Source of the DNA: Lepas anatifera
Lineage: Eukaryota; Arthropoda; Thecostraca; Lepadidae
Reading direction: 5' to 3'
NCBI GenBank assembly: GCA_034440635.1
Contig: JAOTON010000772.1
Coordinates: 1,781,001-1,845,000 of the forward strand
Length of the DNA stretch: 64,000 bases
In this document: one piece after another, positions 1-13,100 of the stretch
Numbering within the stretch: position 1 is the first letter of the stretch
How the letters are laid out: the number at the start of each line of letters is the position of its first letter
Position numbers and translations under genes: made by a program
Notes under the pieces: generated by a model
What the model saw: the letters and a program-made list of their open reading frames with translations, nothing else
The model's database searches: none
What the model was told of the DNA's origin: nothing

Positions 1-2
1 TG

Positions 3-1193
3 TTCAGCTGTTTCTGGGCGATCGGTCTCAGCCGCTTTCTTGACCTTTCCGTGGTTCGTCCAGCATGGACCGAGGAGAACCTGCCTTGTGAGAACGTGCT
101 GTACCTGATGCTGAGTGTCGCCATAGCAGACGTGCTGCAGGCGAGCTGTGTTCTGCTGCGTGCCGTCCAGCTGGTCTCTGGCCGCTGGACGCTCAACCTC
201 GCTCTGTGCAAGCTCTGGTTTCTTCTGGAAGCTGTGGCGTGCTCCGTGCGACTCTGGATGCTTCTCCTCATGAACGAAAGACTGGTGAGCAGGGGCCGCT
301 GGTCGCGGCCAGTAAAGGTGGCGCTAGTGTCGCTAGTTTGGGTGTCGTTGCCAGCCTCGTCGTTCGTGGTGATGCGCGCTGTGGGACTGCGGCGGGATGG
401 CACGTGTGGACTGTGCCACCTCACCAAGGTGACAGCCAGTGCCATCTGGCGGCACATCACCACCGACGCTCCCGGCCTGGTGCTGCTACCTATCGGCGTC
501 GCCGCGTACTGGTGGGTTCGGAGGCGGTCTCAACCAGGCGCTGGTGGAGAGACCGACAACGATGGCGACGAGGTGACATATTCAGGCAGCCCTGAGCCTC
601 CCGAGAAGGATTTGTGCCCAGCTGAGGATGGCGTTGCTGCTGAACAGCTGACATCGGGTGTTACTCCAGCAATGAAGAAGGAGGACGAGCAGTTGCCAAA
701 TCTGTCCCCGCCCGCGCTGCCTCCGATCGCTGCACCTCGCAGTCCGCTGACCTACGCCCAGCGAATCCGCAAGCTGGAGCGGTGCGACACCTACACCCCA
801 TCCACCTTCACGCTGAGCAAGTTCTGGGGAATGCCGACCGTCGACGAGACGTCCTCAGCCTCAGGGTTTACCGACCTGGCCATGCGAGACAGCGAGGTTG
901 ATGATGAGGCTGCCAACCAGGAGAAGCAGTGCCACCGCGACCTGTCGCCGCTGGCCGCCGCCGAGGTCCGGGCCCGCGTCGGCGGTTGCGTCCTGCTGCT
1001 CTCCGTGGCGCACTCTTTGTTTTCGATGACCGCCTGTATGGTAAAGGCAGCACTGGACTGGGGCCTCTCCGGAGGAGTGGCGTGGCAGAGGGTGGCGCTG
1101 TCACTGGATCTCCTCGGACAGCTGCAGCCCCTGGTCACCACGCTGGTGTTCACCGGCATGTTTCCCAGAATGTACAGGTTCTTGCGCAAATAG
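3..1193 (+). CDS. Divergent rhodopsin-like seven-transmembrane receptor, 5' end cut by window
   Basis: An uninterrupted frame runs from the first bases of the window to TAG at 1191-1193 (396 visible residues), so the true start lies upstream and part of TM1 is missing. TM2 carries the class A pattern N-x3-L-x3-A-x2-D (ENVLYLMLSVAIAD). TM3 has the conserved Cys before LWFLLEAVACSV. TM4, TM5, a long (about 140 residue) hydrophilic third loop, TM6 and TM7 follow. The DRY position reads NER, the TM6 CWxP motif is absent and TM7 lacks NPxxY, ending LQPLVTTLVFTGMFPRMYRF with almost no tail. The Ser/Pro/acid-rich third loop is long for a peptide receptor. I do not recognise the ligand class. Codons are GC3-rich like the other real exons here and no introns are evident. 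It is probably a plasma-membrane orphan receptor; a decayed single-exon copy is less likely because the frame is fully open. Confidence 0.72.
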   Translation, partial: FSCFWAIGLSRFLDLSVVRPAWTEENLPCENVLYLMLSVAIADVLQASCVLLRAVQLVSGRWTLNLALCKLWFLLEAVACSVRLWMLLLMNERLVSRGRWSRPVKVALVSLVWVSLPASSFVVMRAVGLRRDGTCGLCHLTKVTASAIWRHITTDAPGLVLLPIGVAAYWWVRRRSQPGAGGETDNDGDEVTYSGSPEPPEKDLCPAEDGVAAEQLTSGVTPAMKKEDEQLPNLSPPALPPIAAPRSPLTYAQRIRKLERCDTYTPSTFTLSKFWGMPTVDETSSASGFTDLAMRDSEVDDEAANQEKQCHRDLSPLAAAEVRARVGGCVLLLSVAHSLFSMTACMVKAALDWGLSGGVAWQRVALSLDLLGQLQPLVTTLVFTGMFPRMYRFLRK

Positions 1194-1944
1194 ATGTGTG
1201 GTGTTCATCTGACACTGTGACTGGATAAAGTCACACGTTTTTATACTACAGTTGTTTTTTCTATTTCTATCACTTTTTCTGTCTATTGAAACTTTCTAAG
1301 CTCAAAACTGAAGATTACAGTTGGAGGAATTTCCTGAGCATTTAAAATATTTCCAGCAACCCATTTTTAACACGACATACATGTAAAATGTATGTCGTTT
1401 GTAAATGTATGTCTTATTGTAAAATGTACGGTTCCAATGGTATAATGTTGCCAGAAGCTTGAGACTTGAGTGTGTTGATTTCGGTATCTGTCTTTATTTG
1501 TTTGTACATTTATTTGTATATAAATTTTCATTTCTATTCACAAACTATTTTTAATGAGCTAACACATACCCCAATCCTTCTATAAAATTCTAGTTTCTAA
1601 GTTTCTCAAATTGTAATGTTCCTAAGTCCCGAGAAGTGCATTATTGTTCCCAAATAAGTACCCGCACGCGGTTCACAGAAAGAAATTTTTACAAGGGCAA
1701 CCTTGTCAGACCCTTGTTTACAAGGAAAATTATTAGGTAAAACGCAAAGCTTGTACGTTCAAAATCCGTGCCACGAAAATAAGGGCAATACATGGAAAAA
1801 CCATGTAGAACAATGGTAGAACCATAGTACGGCAAGGGGTGCTAGAAGACATTGTACAAACCTTGTAACTTATTGTCAAAGCATTTTGGATACTTTTTAC
1901 TTTTGTTTATGAATATGCTCAAAGTTTTTAAAAGTTCGGGTTTT
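1194..1944. other. Intergenic, AT-rich, no gene seen
   Basis: This is the 3' flank of the receptor. It is AT-rich with short direct repeats such as a duplicated ATGTATGTC near 1375-1410. I see no clear AATAAA signal close to the stop codon and no exon. Confidence 0.6.
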
Positions 1945-2262
1945 GGAGTCGGAGCCTCACTAGTCAGCAAGGCACTTGTCACCGAGACCCTGACCCCACC
2001 ATTCGAACGAGCAACTCCCGCAATGACGAGTTAATTTAGAAGTCAAAGTTTAACGCCCCACAAAGCACAAGCAGGGGTCCCCCGTGCAGATCACTTTCTA
2101 ACCAGTAAGTAGCCAGAAGACCTACGTCGGATAAATATCGAGCATAGGAGCATCTCCGGGGAATTGATCCCAAGCCTGCACACCCACTGTCACTGCATGT
2201 TTCTGGGTAGCGGACTGGAACCCAATGCTCCACCAACTGAGAAACTGGGCTCATTCTGAGCA
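1945..2262 (-). repeat. tRNA-derived SINE, copy 1 (minus orientation)
   Basis: Read on the minus strand, the right end starts with a tRNA-like A box (TCAGTTGGTGGAGCATTGGG) followed by a box B-like GGGATCAATTCCCC. The body closely matches the copy at 27235-27545, including the stretch around CCTACGTCGGATAAATAT. Two diverged copies with the same polymerase III promoter layout support a SINE rather than a tRNA gene, because the tRNA-like part cannot fold as a full cloverleaf. Confidence 0.7.
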
Positions 2263-4531
2263 TAATAAGTGCATAGAATGACTATTCAAGTAAGGGAAAT
2301 ATTATTAGCAGAACTTTAACGCAAGTTTGTTTTAGTGCAGTCCTCCATAAGAATGATGATGTGATACCAAACTAAGTAGCATGCCTATCGTGGTGCAGAG
2401 CCCTCGAAGCTCAGTTTTGTTAAAGTTTTATCAAAAATCAACTCTCCTGAGAATGAAACAGAAATATATCTGTACAGAATACAAACTAGAGCCGTGAAGC
2501 AGGGTCACTTTCAATGAAACATTCAAGCAGTAGTATTGTTTCTACCCTGGCAAAGAAAAACATAGCAAGCTTCCCATACGCCCGGGCTGTAAAATTACTG
2601 CGTCACTGAAACGCTGCTGTCACTGTTTCATAGCGAAGTAAAGCTTTACACAGGCTCGGATACTGCTATTTTGAAACTTAATTGGGAGCAGGCTGAAAAG
2701 TCGGGCTCTGGTTAAGTGCCCAACATTAGGGCACGGATGGTCCTGCGACAGATCTTACACGAAAAACTTGAAGAAAGGAAATATTTTGTTCTAAAAAACT
2801 AATATTAAATTGTCCTCTTCACTAAATGTTCAATACCTCCCTATAGCCGTGGAGAACCGATGAAAATCGAGGACTTATGAATCGAGTGAATGAGGCCTTA
2901 TGAGGGTCTTTTGGACGAATCGAGGGTCCTTTAATAGAGGGCCTTTGACAGGCCTTTAAACGTACCCGAAAATCCTCTGCTAAAATTCCGGCCTTGGCAT
3001 TTTATTCTAGAGGAGCTTCGAAGCCGCCGAGGTTTAAGGAAAGTTTTTTTTCTTTAGGTAACGCTGCCGAGGTGTGTTAACGCGCCCTTGGGAAGGTACT
3101 TTGTTTAAAGCGCCCTGGTTGGTGTGTTGGCTGTGAATGGCCGCCTGAATCCCGTTGGGGATTTGAGGTTTGTTTGATTATTTTTTGATACTTGTATAAT
3201 TGGTAACTGGTTGCTTATTTATGTTGTTAGGGCTGATAAATGGCCTCTAGCCTTCACCGTCCGGTAGTAATGTAGATTTGGATGTGGGTATTGAAAACGT
3301 TTTAGGGCATCGCAATAAGCATTCTGGCTGCCCGAGTTGGATGTTTGCGGAGGTGTTTTGAGCATGGATCAACGCGGGCGACGAACAGGTGGGAAAACAA
3401 AAGTAGTATGTGTGTTGTTTATGTTATTTATTTCAAGTTGTTTTGTTGATCATAATTTTATGACATTAATAGGGAAATAATTTTACGAACTGGTAATTAG
3501 ACTAAACATTTGATTTTCCTTTTTTAATCATGTGTTTAATTACAAGTTGATCCTTTGGATTTTGATGCAAGAAAAATTTCAATCCATTAATTTGAGTTTT
3601 AGTACAATATTTCCCATTTTTATTACTTACTAATATGCTTGATTTGTCGGACAAGATATAAAAAAAAGCCTGTGAACTTATATCTTACTTAAATTAAATA
3701 TATTTATTTGATTTATATCTATACTTAGGTTTTATTAGCCTATTATATCCTAACACCTACCCTAAATGAGCATGGATGATGAAACTTTGAATAGCCAAAG
3801 CTTAAATTTAGGATTATTTGTAAATGATAAAAGTTAAGTAATATTACATGTTTGTTACTAAGTGATGATCTAAAAACATTTTTCGAATATAAAAGTACCC
3901 AATTTTTGTTGGCATGGAAAATCCAATAATTTTGGGGTTCCTTCATCCCCTCCCCCCAAAACTGAAATATTAAAATCTGCGGAGCTGGCATAGTAACGCA
4001 TGGTTGGGACGGTGCTTTTCATGAACTATATTTTTAAGTATTTGCTGGACTATGTACATAATAAAAATATACTTATTTATTCTGTGGATTTTTGTAATGG
4101 CAGCTGCAGGACTGAAAAAGGGGGCTGTTAGCATATTTTGTATTTTCACCTTGACCTAAATATCTGAATTCAAGACTGATTCTTATTCAAGACCCACTCG
4201 AGCTGGTTTGACGCACACTATTTGTATGCTGTACGTACAATCTAATTACATATAATAATTTTTACAATGGTGACCGAAAATGAAATTGGTGTTTGGTTTA
4301 TTTGTTTAGGTTTGCGATAAATCTGGGTTATATTAAACCAAAAGTTTTTTAATTATTTGTTTTGCTGGCGACAAAATAGGATATACAATTAGGATCAGAA
4401 AATAAGGATTATATCCTTAACTAATTTATGTAATTTTAGTATTTTTATTAAAATGTAAATGGTACATTACCATTAATGGTTTTGAAATTTTATTTTATTT
4501 TAGTTTTTAGTCTGATTGGGAGTCGAATGTG
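2263..4531. other. Intergenic, no gene seen
   Basis: The stretch is AT-rich, especially 3400-4500, with only short chance frames. Around 2870-3010 there are repeated GAGG/CCTTTA words that may be eroded repeat sequence. No splice-bounded coding segment was found on either strand. Confidence 0.5.
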
Positions 4532-5561
4532 TTAACCCTCGCCCCACCGGGGGCCATCGATGGCCCCCCTAAGGTTTTTCCGGGATAGCAGGAAAACGAA
4601 GAGGAGCAGCACTGCGGTTGAGGATTCTACCTCTCACTGCATCATTTTTCCACCATCCCTGAAATTTTTTACCCCGGGTCACCCAAGGTCAGGTCACCAG
4701 ACGAGGTCAACAAGATCACCTCACTTCAACTTTAGAGCTCTGTAAGAGCTACATTTCAAAGTCGATCGATTTGAAACTTCCTACACTTTATGGCCCCTCC
4801 AGGGTCTACAAGGTGTATATCCGGGATTTTTCGGTTTCGTGCCCTGAGGTCAGGTCACGAGGTGACCTCTCCCATTGAAAAAGCATGGGGAAAAGCTATC
4901 TTATAATCTAAAAGTCACAAAAGCGATTAAAAATGCTCAGCTTGATCAGAAAAGCGTTTTTGGACACCCTTTCACGGAATCCAGGGACCATATTTGCTCT
5001 TTGACCTCTCCAAGGTCATCCAAGGTCACCAGGGGTCAAAAACAGTATTTTGACAATAACTTTTGATCTGTATAAGCTAGAGCAATGAAACAAACGCCAT
5101 CGTGTTTGTCTTATCACTGGCTTTCATTTGATATACAACAAGGTCACTTTCTGACCTTTCGTGACCTCAGGTCATCTTAGGTCACGAGGTGGCCTCTGGA
5201 GGTCAAACCACTGGCGGGAGGTCTTTACGTTTCACATAGTGGAAAAAGTATTGACAATTTCCTATCAAATTTACTTTATCAGACCTCAATAGCTCTAATG
5301 GCATAAGAGTTATGCCCAGTTTGCTTAAGGATTGCACATTTGAGTGAAAATAGCCGATCTTGACCTAGTTTGACCTCTGCAGGTCAAACCATTGACCTGA
5401 GCATAAAACATTTGAAGTAATTTCTTATTGAATTCACGCGAGCTTTCTATTGCACTTTGCAGATTTGCGCTAAAGCCCATACTTTCGGAGTTAGAGGGGG
5501 GCCATCGATGCCCCCCGGTGGGGCGAAGGTGGCGCTGGACCCCCGGTGGGGCGCGGGTTAA
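4532..5561 (+). mobile_element. TTAA-flanked MITE-like element, family A copy 1
   Basis: The element begins TTAACCCTCGCCCCACCGG and ends CCGGTGGGGCGCGGGTTAA, giving GC-rich terminal inverted repeats with a TTAA at each edge, as in piggyBac-type elements. Subterminal copies of GGGGCCATCGAT occur at both ends. It encodes no transposase. The same sequence is inverted at 31372-32398, and a third copy (39924-42291) is split by an insertion. The interior is packed with AGGTCA/TGACCT words (about 19 by hand count), several as direct repeats with a 4-nt spacer, for example 5013-5028, 5152-5167 and 5169-5184. Confidence 0.8.
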
Positions 5562-5689
5562 GCATGGTTTAGAAATGAAGCTGGGGGAGGGGGGTGATAC
5601 AGTTGAAAACCAGCCCATCGACTTTATGATGTGGGTCGCTAAAGTAGCGTGCCGGCTAAGATTACCAAAATCGTGTTTTGAGGTTTTGG

Positions 5690-6290
5690 GCCCTGGCGCC
5701 TGACTGCAGTCCCATGGATTGAGTTAGAGCCAGTCTCTATGCATCATTAGATTCATCTTGCTGCAGTAAGGAGTCTAAGGATAGTTCAAGGTCACTTTCT
5801 GACCTAATATGGTTATCATGCAAATCGATTGGCTTGCAATGATGATAGGAATACAGCGATATAAAAATAAAAAGTTTTTCGTCGTTCATTGCCAATTTTA
5901 TGACCTGAGCTTAAAAAGGTGCTCAAAGAGCTTCAGATGACCTCTCAGAGGTCAAAAGCCAACAATTTTAACTCAGAATAGAGTTAATTCTAAGTCGCAT
6001 CTACAGAAATAGAGCAGTCTAATTTTCCCAATGCACCTCTAATGGAAAGGTTGGGGAATGGAGGTTGCCCAGGGTCAGGTACGGATCAATGGAGACCCGT
6101 GCCTGACCCTAGGTCATCGATATAAGAAATACCGCTACCACAGTTTGTGGTACTCGTCGGTGGGCCTATTATGTGATATGGATCTCCGGTAAAGAATTAA
6201 GCATTTTCCCGCTGGTACCACTGAAAACCTGTTTAGTGGTGAAGGTTTCTTGACCTGGTCTGGTGATCTGATCTATGTGGATCCAAACCT
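5690..6290. repeat. Diverged fragment resembling family B interior
   Basis: The segment around 6010-6180 (ACCCTAGGTCATCGATATAAGAAATACCG, shown here only by its core TAGGTCATCGATATA) matches the interiors of the family B elements near 14640, 47945 and 52110, followed by the shared TTATGTGATATG word. Terminal repeats are not recognisable, so this is an eroded or truncated copy. Confidence 0.5.
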
Positions 6291-9200
6291 GACATTTTAT
6301 TACAAGTTTTGCACATGATTAGACATAATGTGTGCCAAATACTGCAGTGTTTTTGTTTGTTGATGCCTTGTTAGAACCGGGGGATGCTCAAATACCCGTT
6401 TCCTCACTGGGTGTGGGTTAATTCTCGGCTGTGAAGTTATTTTTGTCAGGCCTAAGTTACCAGCATGCATCGATTGCTGACAATTTACTCCCGTGCTCTT
6501 ATCGAACTCCCTCAAATATGACAAGCTCTCGACCCACATGGTACTAAAATTGCTCCACTCCGTTTTAAGTTGTCAGCAACCTGACTGAAGTATAAACCAG
6601 GTATCATATCATAACTAGGTTCGATGCGACAGCTGCCTCACCTAATGTTTCACAGAACCGCTTATTTTGAAATGTTTGCGTGACTTGTCACAGCTCAGTT
6701 GTCAGTAACTGCGTTGGATGAATTTATTACTGATGCTATATGTTCTTTTTTAAAAGCTTATGGTCTGTAGTTACCCTTCGTGAGACCATTCACATGAAAT
6801 ATGTCATGTGCCAATTCTTCTAAACTGATTGCCGATCCTATTCAAAAACCTTGCTTTGAACTATAAGGAATGTCCGACCGGCTTGTCTATCTGAGAAATG
6901 TCAGAATTAGAAATGCACCTATTTCAAAGCAAGTAACGAACTACCAATACAGTACCACTTATGTCGTGTACGTTAACAATTTTAGTTGGTACGCTCTTTT
7001 AACGTACCGACCGCAAACCCCGAAGACATGAGTTGATAAGTGTGTTCCCGCTGTCGGTACGTAAATGGGGCGTACTGAAATGGATCGTATATCAGGGATA
7101 GCTGATGTGGAAACTGGAAAATGTAGATATTTCAACCTGATACAATTCATTTGCAAATGTTTTACCTGGCATTCATCACCTGGCTCAAATCATATACCAA
7201 ATACGAAATAAAAGCACAGTGTCCGAAATGTGCCCGAAAATGCCGCGCCAGATCGAACAGTTTCCAAATCCAGCTCGTAACTTTTTCATTTTTCGATCGG
7301 ACCGATAGCGATTCACTTCTCTAATTCGCATTTTAGTCAAAGGAAGCAAAACTGGACTGAATCAGCAGCTGGAATAAAAGAAGACTTGTCTGAGCATCAC
7401 AGCTTTGTATTTGCCTGGGAGACTTCGCATACCAGCCTGAGGTCAGTGACCTCCCATTATTGAGCTGTCCGGAAACATTCAGGGCTGGGTCAACTGTTTT
7501 GGTGTATATTGATGTTAGGTTTCGTTTTATTCATCGACAAAACCATTGATATGAAGAACTCCCATTGCAGCCAAGTCGTATTTTGACAGATTCTGTCACG
7601 TAGGAATGGGGCCTACCTTGATCTGATGTGATCAGATTTGACCTACCCCAATCCTAACCCACCCAACATCAACTGGCCTTACCTATGCTGACCTGCCCTG
7701 ACCGAACGGAATCATACTTAACTCAGCTTAGCCTGAGTTAATTTACCTTCCTCAGTTTTCTCTAACCGCTTTTTCTAACCTAACCGTTTTGCAAGAAGTG
7801 AGAGGCAAACCCTTTTGCTAAAAATAAATCAATCAAGAAAAACAAGTTAATAAATAATTTTGTTAAGTAGATTTGCTTAAAGGCCATCTTAAGCAAACTA
7901 GCCAGAAGTTTAATATTACTCACTGCCTCCCGGGCCGGCCAGCATTGCATACGATGAAATCACCAATTCGCTGTGCCTAGACCCGCCATATTAGGCTGGA
8001 GCGAGCAATGAGCCTGCGCCTGTATGCTGTACCGCAGTACCGGACCTGCGGTATTAGGCTGACCCGCATTACTGCGCATACCTGAATTGTTCTCTACTTA
8101 TCCTGTCCGAACATACATACTCAGTGGTGGATCCAGGGGACATTTGCTCCTCTAATGGAAAAGCTCGATGCTTTTGCAAGCCCACAGCGTCGACCTGCTT
8201 CTTGTACCGACTCTTTTTTAGCTTATAAGCAGGGTTTTAGTACCTCAACTCTCAACTTAAAACAGAACCAATCAATGGATAACAAAAACAAGCATATTGT
8301 GGCCACATTTTTTTACCCTGTAACGTTTTTTGCTTTTCGACCTGATTTTACTCCCAAAACCTACAATCTAGTTAAATTGTGGCAAGATCTTTCACCGGTT
8401 GACGTTTATTTCGGTTTCGGCTTGCCCCCGCAAACCTACCGGCTAGACCTGCCACTGTACATACTAGTTTCTATTACTTGATCATCACTAAATTAAACAA
8501 TGTCATTTAGAGCATTGTATTCAGCCCCACAAATTAAGGACGTCACTCACCCAACCAGCACGATAATGACAAAGCCTGAGCCAGCCGTTTGACTAGATAC
8601 ATACACCAGGCAACGATCCCTCCGCACCGATATACTTTTCACTTTTATTTTAGTTCCATGGCTCATGGCCCGAACACAAACAGTGACCAGAAGTGTTAAC
8701 ATGACTGTTTTATGTTACACTCGCCAAAAACACAAAACGTAGTAATAGTGTTTTCTAGATGAAATGAGTAAAACAATTCATGATTGGTTAAAACAAACAG
8801 TAGCAGTCAATTTTGGTTATTTCTCACGCCCCTTCTTGATAAATGTCTTACGGCATCCATTTTAGAGCCGATCTTTAGTCGTAAAAATGTTGATATTTAA
8901 TATGGCAATAAATTTTTGATGATGTGATATCCCGGACTAAGTTCTAGTCCTATCACCATGTGTTAATATGACTTCACATTGTCCGTGCATCATTTCGAGA
9001 TTTGTAAGGACACTGCGATCCATCGCTGGCGATTTTGATGTGATCGCTGAATTTCGTAGATATTGTTCGTCAGTTCGACCCTGACGTTTTCCGGTGATAG
9101 GGCGGGTAAAAACAGTTCAGTTTTGCAGCGGTTGCCGGTGTGAGTGTCTGACCACGGACGCCGACCAGGCAGCTTATGGGTGGTGCTCAGATGAATTTAT

Positions 9201-9595
9201 GACTGCACACCTAACTGAACGCAAGCTACATGCCTGTTCGTCATTCTACACGCCTTCCTCCGGACCTTGACCTTCTCCAGGCTGGAGGCTTGTCAGCCCT
9301 CCTGCGTCCAACCGCTTCCACGTGCTGGGACAGCAGTTTTTTTCTACCACGTGCGTATCTGACGAGCGCGTGTGCGCGCCCGTGTGTTTGTGTGGGGACG
9401 GGTGCAGGGGAGGAGAGACGAGGAGGGAAATGCCAGATGTGCGTGTCTCGCTTCTGCAGAAGAGAGGTGCCAGGCCGCTGATACCTTCTTATTGTAGACA
9501 AAGATCCGATCGACATATTGTAAATACCTATTTCATTGTCGAGCGCCACGTGCTAAAGGGGAGCAAGGAAATACTTGAGCTAGCCTAGTCAGTTG
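6291..9595. other. Intergenic, no gene supported
   Basis: Only short open frames occur; the longest is 8155-8481 (+, 108 codons), unlike any family I know. At 8126-8142 there is CAGTGGTGGATCCAGGG, matching the terminal repeat of the small element at 62077-62245, so at least one eroded MITE end is present. A TAACC/TGACC-rich patch lies at 7600-7760. 9370-9430 is a GT/GC-rich stretch. Confidence 0.45.
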
Positions 9596-9773
9596 GATAA
9601 GTCGGGCTGCTCCATTGGCGGACTAGCAGGCCGTAATTCTGACACCTCCACCGCGAAACATCGCCGCTGTCCGCGCTCGCTGCCTCAAATACCCAAGCGA
9701 GGCTCCTCACAATGGTCAGTGCGGCGTTAGAGTGAGAGGGAACGGCAACAAGAGCACGGAGCAGTGGCTCAGG
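9596..9773 (+). other. Possible 5' non-coding exon of the EGF-like gene
   Basis: This GC-richer stretch ends in a good donor context (GCTCAG followed by GTCAGTACG at about 9773) some 380 bp before the first coding exon of the secreted EGF-like gene. No acceptor clearly links it to that exon, and no TATA box is visible. It is offered only as a candidate untranslated exon or promoter-proximal region. Confidence 0.2.
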
Positions 9774-10155
9774 TCAGTACGGAAGCAATTAATTTGATAT
9801 AATTTTGTTTTTTTCATTTCTTACCCATAATCATGAGTTTTCCTGTCTTGCATTCTGTCATTTCTTACAAAAAATATTTATCTATAGATACGTGCTTGTC
9901 GTAAGCTTCAAATGAGCTTATTCAAAGCTCACTAGTTTTGAAACAGACATCAGTTGATGAATGCTAGTCAACCAATATCAGTAGCCTAAATGTAAACAAT
10001 GAAGATCAAGCACTGTTATCAGAAACATGAGCCGTGTGAGAGCTGGTGAAATGGTTCTGTCTGCCTATTTGAACCATTTTCCCGGTGAACGATTTTGTCT
10101 GTCCGGCAGCTCGTTGCCTCGCTTTCACCGCTATCCGGAAGGCACCTCAGCTGCC

Positions 10156-13100
10156 ATGGAGCACTCCTGCATTTTCTTTGCTCTCTTCCTGCTCCTCGCT
10201 GGTAGGAAGAATATGTGGATATCGCTACAAGCCAGCAAGAAATGTTCTTTCACGGGGGCCTAGATGTTAATATTACTTGGCTGGATAATTTACCTGCGTT
10301 GTATTTCAAGAATAGTAAGCCATTACTGGCATTTTCCGTATGAAACTCGTTCGCCTATCTAAGTTTATAGATCATGGCAATGATCACCTGCTTTATGCTA
10401 CGTTTTCTCATTTATCTGACTATGCTTAAACGCATTTTCAGAATTTGGTGTTGTGAAAGTTTGTATATTATACGTTGCAGGATAATTCATGCCTCATGCC
10501 GTGAAATTAATGCACTTGAACAATAATTCATTTTCCGCCAGTTCGCCGGAAATGTGTTCGATCTCGTTTAGGATCAATTCAGTTCAATCGATTTCTTCGG
10601 TCTGAACTGATCTGTCCTTTTTAGAAGGTGGACTTTTCACATGGTCTCCAACAGTCGGTCTATTCGATTTTCCACTACGCCATCGTGCTCGGCTTCCGCA
10701 GGATCAGTGGTCGTTCCAGCAGTCAGTCAGTCTGACGGTGGGGAGGAGATGGCGGCCAGTGCTTGGACGTGTGCCCCGGAGCACGAGCACTACGGCTGCT
10801 CCGTGGAGCAGGGCGTGTGCGCGTGCTCAGCACAGTGCAACACTACGCAGCCCTACGACGACATGCCGTCATGCGAGGCTGCCCTCAGCAAAGGTATACT
10901 GCGGTTCGCACCCCTCTTAACAAGCGCACTGGAGGGGGCATCGAAGGCCTTCCGCCTATTTTTCCAAGGTGGCCGGAAACCATTCGTAGCCGGAAAATGT
11001 TACTCAGCCGCATTTAGAATAGTCTTAAAGGTCCGTCGATTGGGGATTTTTTTAAATCAGTCTCAATTTTTTTAGACTTGTAGGCTTTTAAAGTCGACCT
11101 ACAATTTTAAGATCACCACAATCGCGCGGTCGCACCAGTTCGGCTGCATTGGAGACCGAGTGGTGAGGCCATATCGCCTTAAAAACGAGATAATATGTCA
11201 AGGTAACCTAACATACAGCACAAAGTCACGGTCAAGGGTCACAAGTCAAGGTCATACCAACATTTTCAAGGCCAATGGCCCCTGTGCTTCCGGTCAAATG
11301 GTGTTATCCAGTATGACGTATATAATGATATGACGTCCTTGTTAAGGTAACTAAGTGTAAAATTCAAGGTCAAAGGTCATAAATCAAGTTCAATCCTCAT
11401 ATTCCGCCCAACGGGTGCTACAATGCTTGTTTTAGCCTACATTATAAGGAATATACCAAGTTCAAAACTCATAGGTTAATGATCTTGGATGAACTTGACC
11501 TCAACATTTGAGGAGATCGTTTGTGGCCTTCCCTCTATGATCTTTGTCCGATTTAAGTATATTCCTGACTTTTTCACACAATTATGAAAATTCCCAACAC
11601 TTTCCCAGCACGGTCAAAATTTCACCTCTATGGCCTTGTCTGACCTTGAAGATATTGACTTAGGTCAATGAAAGTCGTCTAAAATTTAGATATCTCTAGC
11701 CGCATACCAGCTCTTAATGGGCGTTTTTTCTTCGTCTCTTTTTTTTAGATATTAGGAAAGCCAACCAGACCCCCTCCAGTGGGCCCCCTCCACGCGCTCC
11801 ACTTGGGGGGTGAATTTCGTCCCCTCTCCAATTCCTGATTTTCTCCGAGTAACACAGAAACGGAAAAAGCGCAAACACAGGGCAGCTTACAGTACCTTAG
11901 CCTTAATTAATTTCACGCATCTGACGCGATCTTTTTAGGTCAGGTCACGTCAGGTCAAGGAACAGTTTAAAGTAAAAAGACCCGACCCCAAAACCAAACA
12001 ATCATGAGTTTAAACGTTGATAAGTTTTGAGGTGCTGCGGGTTTAAACGGCACCAAAGGATCATCTATCATTGGATCAGTTCCAAACATCCATAATATGA
12101 TGAGGTCATTCAATTCTATAAATATTCCTCCCAAATTTTAACATTGTTGACCTAAGATGGGGTCGGTTATTTTGTCACCCCTTTATAAGTCTATGGTGAA
12201 AAATTGAAAGTGGCTTTTCCTAATTACGGGACAGATCAACTCGAACCCTTCATGTCTTGTATTTTTTTTTTGCACGTCCCTGATCGTCAAGTCGAGTGTT
12301 TGAGTATTTGACCTCTGAAAGGTCACATGAGGGAGCCATAGCAGATTTTGATTATTTTGGCAACATATTCGAGCTTAAATGATCAAGTTTTCACTTTGGC
12401 TTGATTGAGCTTATCTTGTCACTGAGAGCCCCAGCCGATTGATGTGCAACATGCCCATTCCAGGTCACTATGTAACATTGACCTAACCATGAAAATTTTG
12501 TCTAGGGGTGTTGAAGTGCCAACTGCCAGGGTCATATGGTATCGCTAACTCTTTCCCTATTGGAAGGGTCTCTTAGGAACCAGATTTATCCTTTTTGAGA
12601 GAATCCGATGGGCCTTAAAACAGGTCGGCTGCGTGGAAAATGCATGTGCTAACCTCTATAACCACCACGCACCCTTGCGTGACCATCATTTGGCTTTCGG
12701 TCAGTTCATTTAAAAAATTTACGTAACTCGTAATTTGCGTACGCAATTCAAAAATTAGGTAACTCAAAGGGGGATAGGCGTCAGCCATAACGTTATCAAA
12801 CGCTACACATGGAGGTGTCAAAAAACGTTGCACAAAGGAGATGGGTGGAAATAATAAACTATTCGTCAACTTATTTGTGAACGGCGCCTAACGTAAATGT
12901 GCAATAAACATGGTGCATGCTCCTTCCATCTCCTTCCCCTTCAAAAATAGCATAAATGTGTCTGGCTCCTAAGCTTAAAGCGATCAAGTCATCCCTTTTA
13001 ATCACCATCATCTTTAGGGTTTTACGGAGCGTCAACGGCGACAGATATTTTGCGCCCAGCCCTTCTAAGACATCTCTAAGACTGTTCGTCTCTGTTTAAA

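Noticed and set aside
206..595. Second frames within the receptor gene
   Set aside because: They are shadows of the main frame in GC-rich coding sequence; only frame 3 shows membrane helices.
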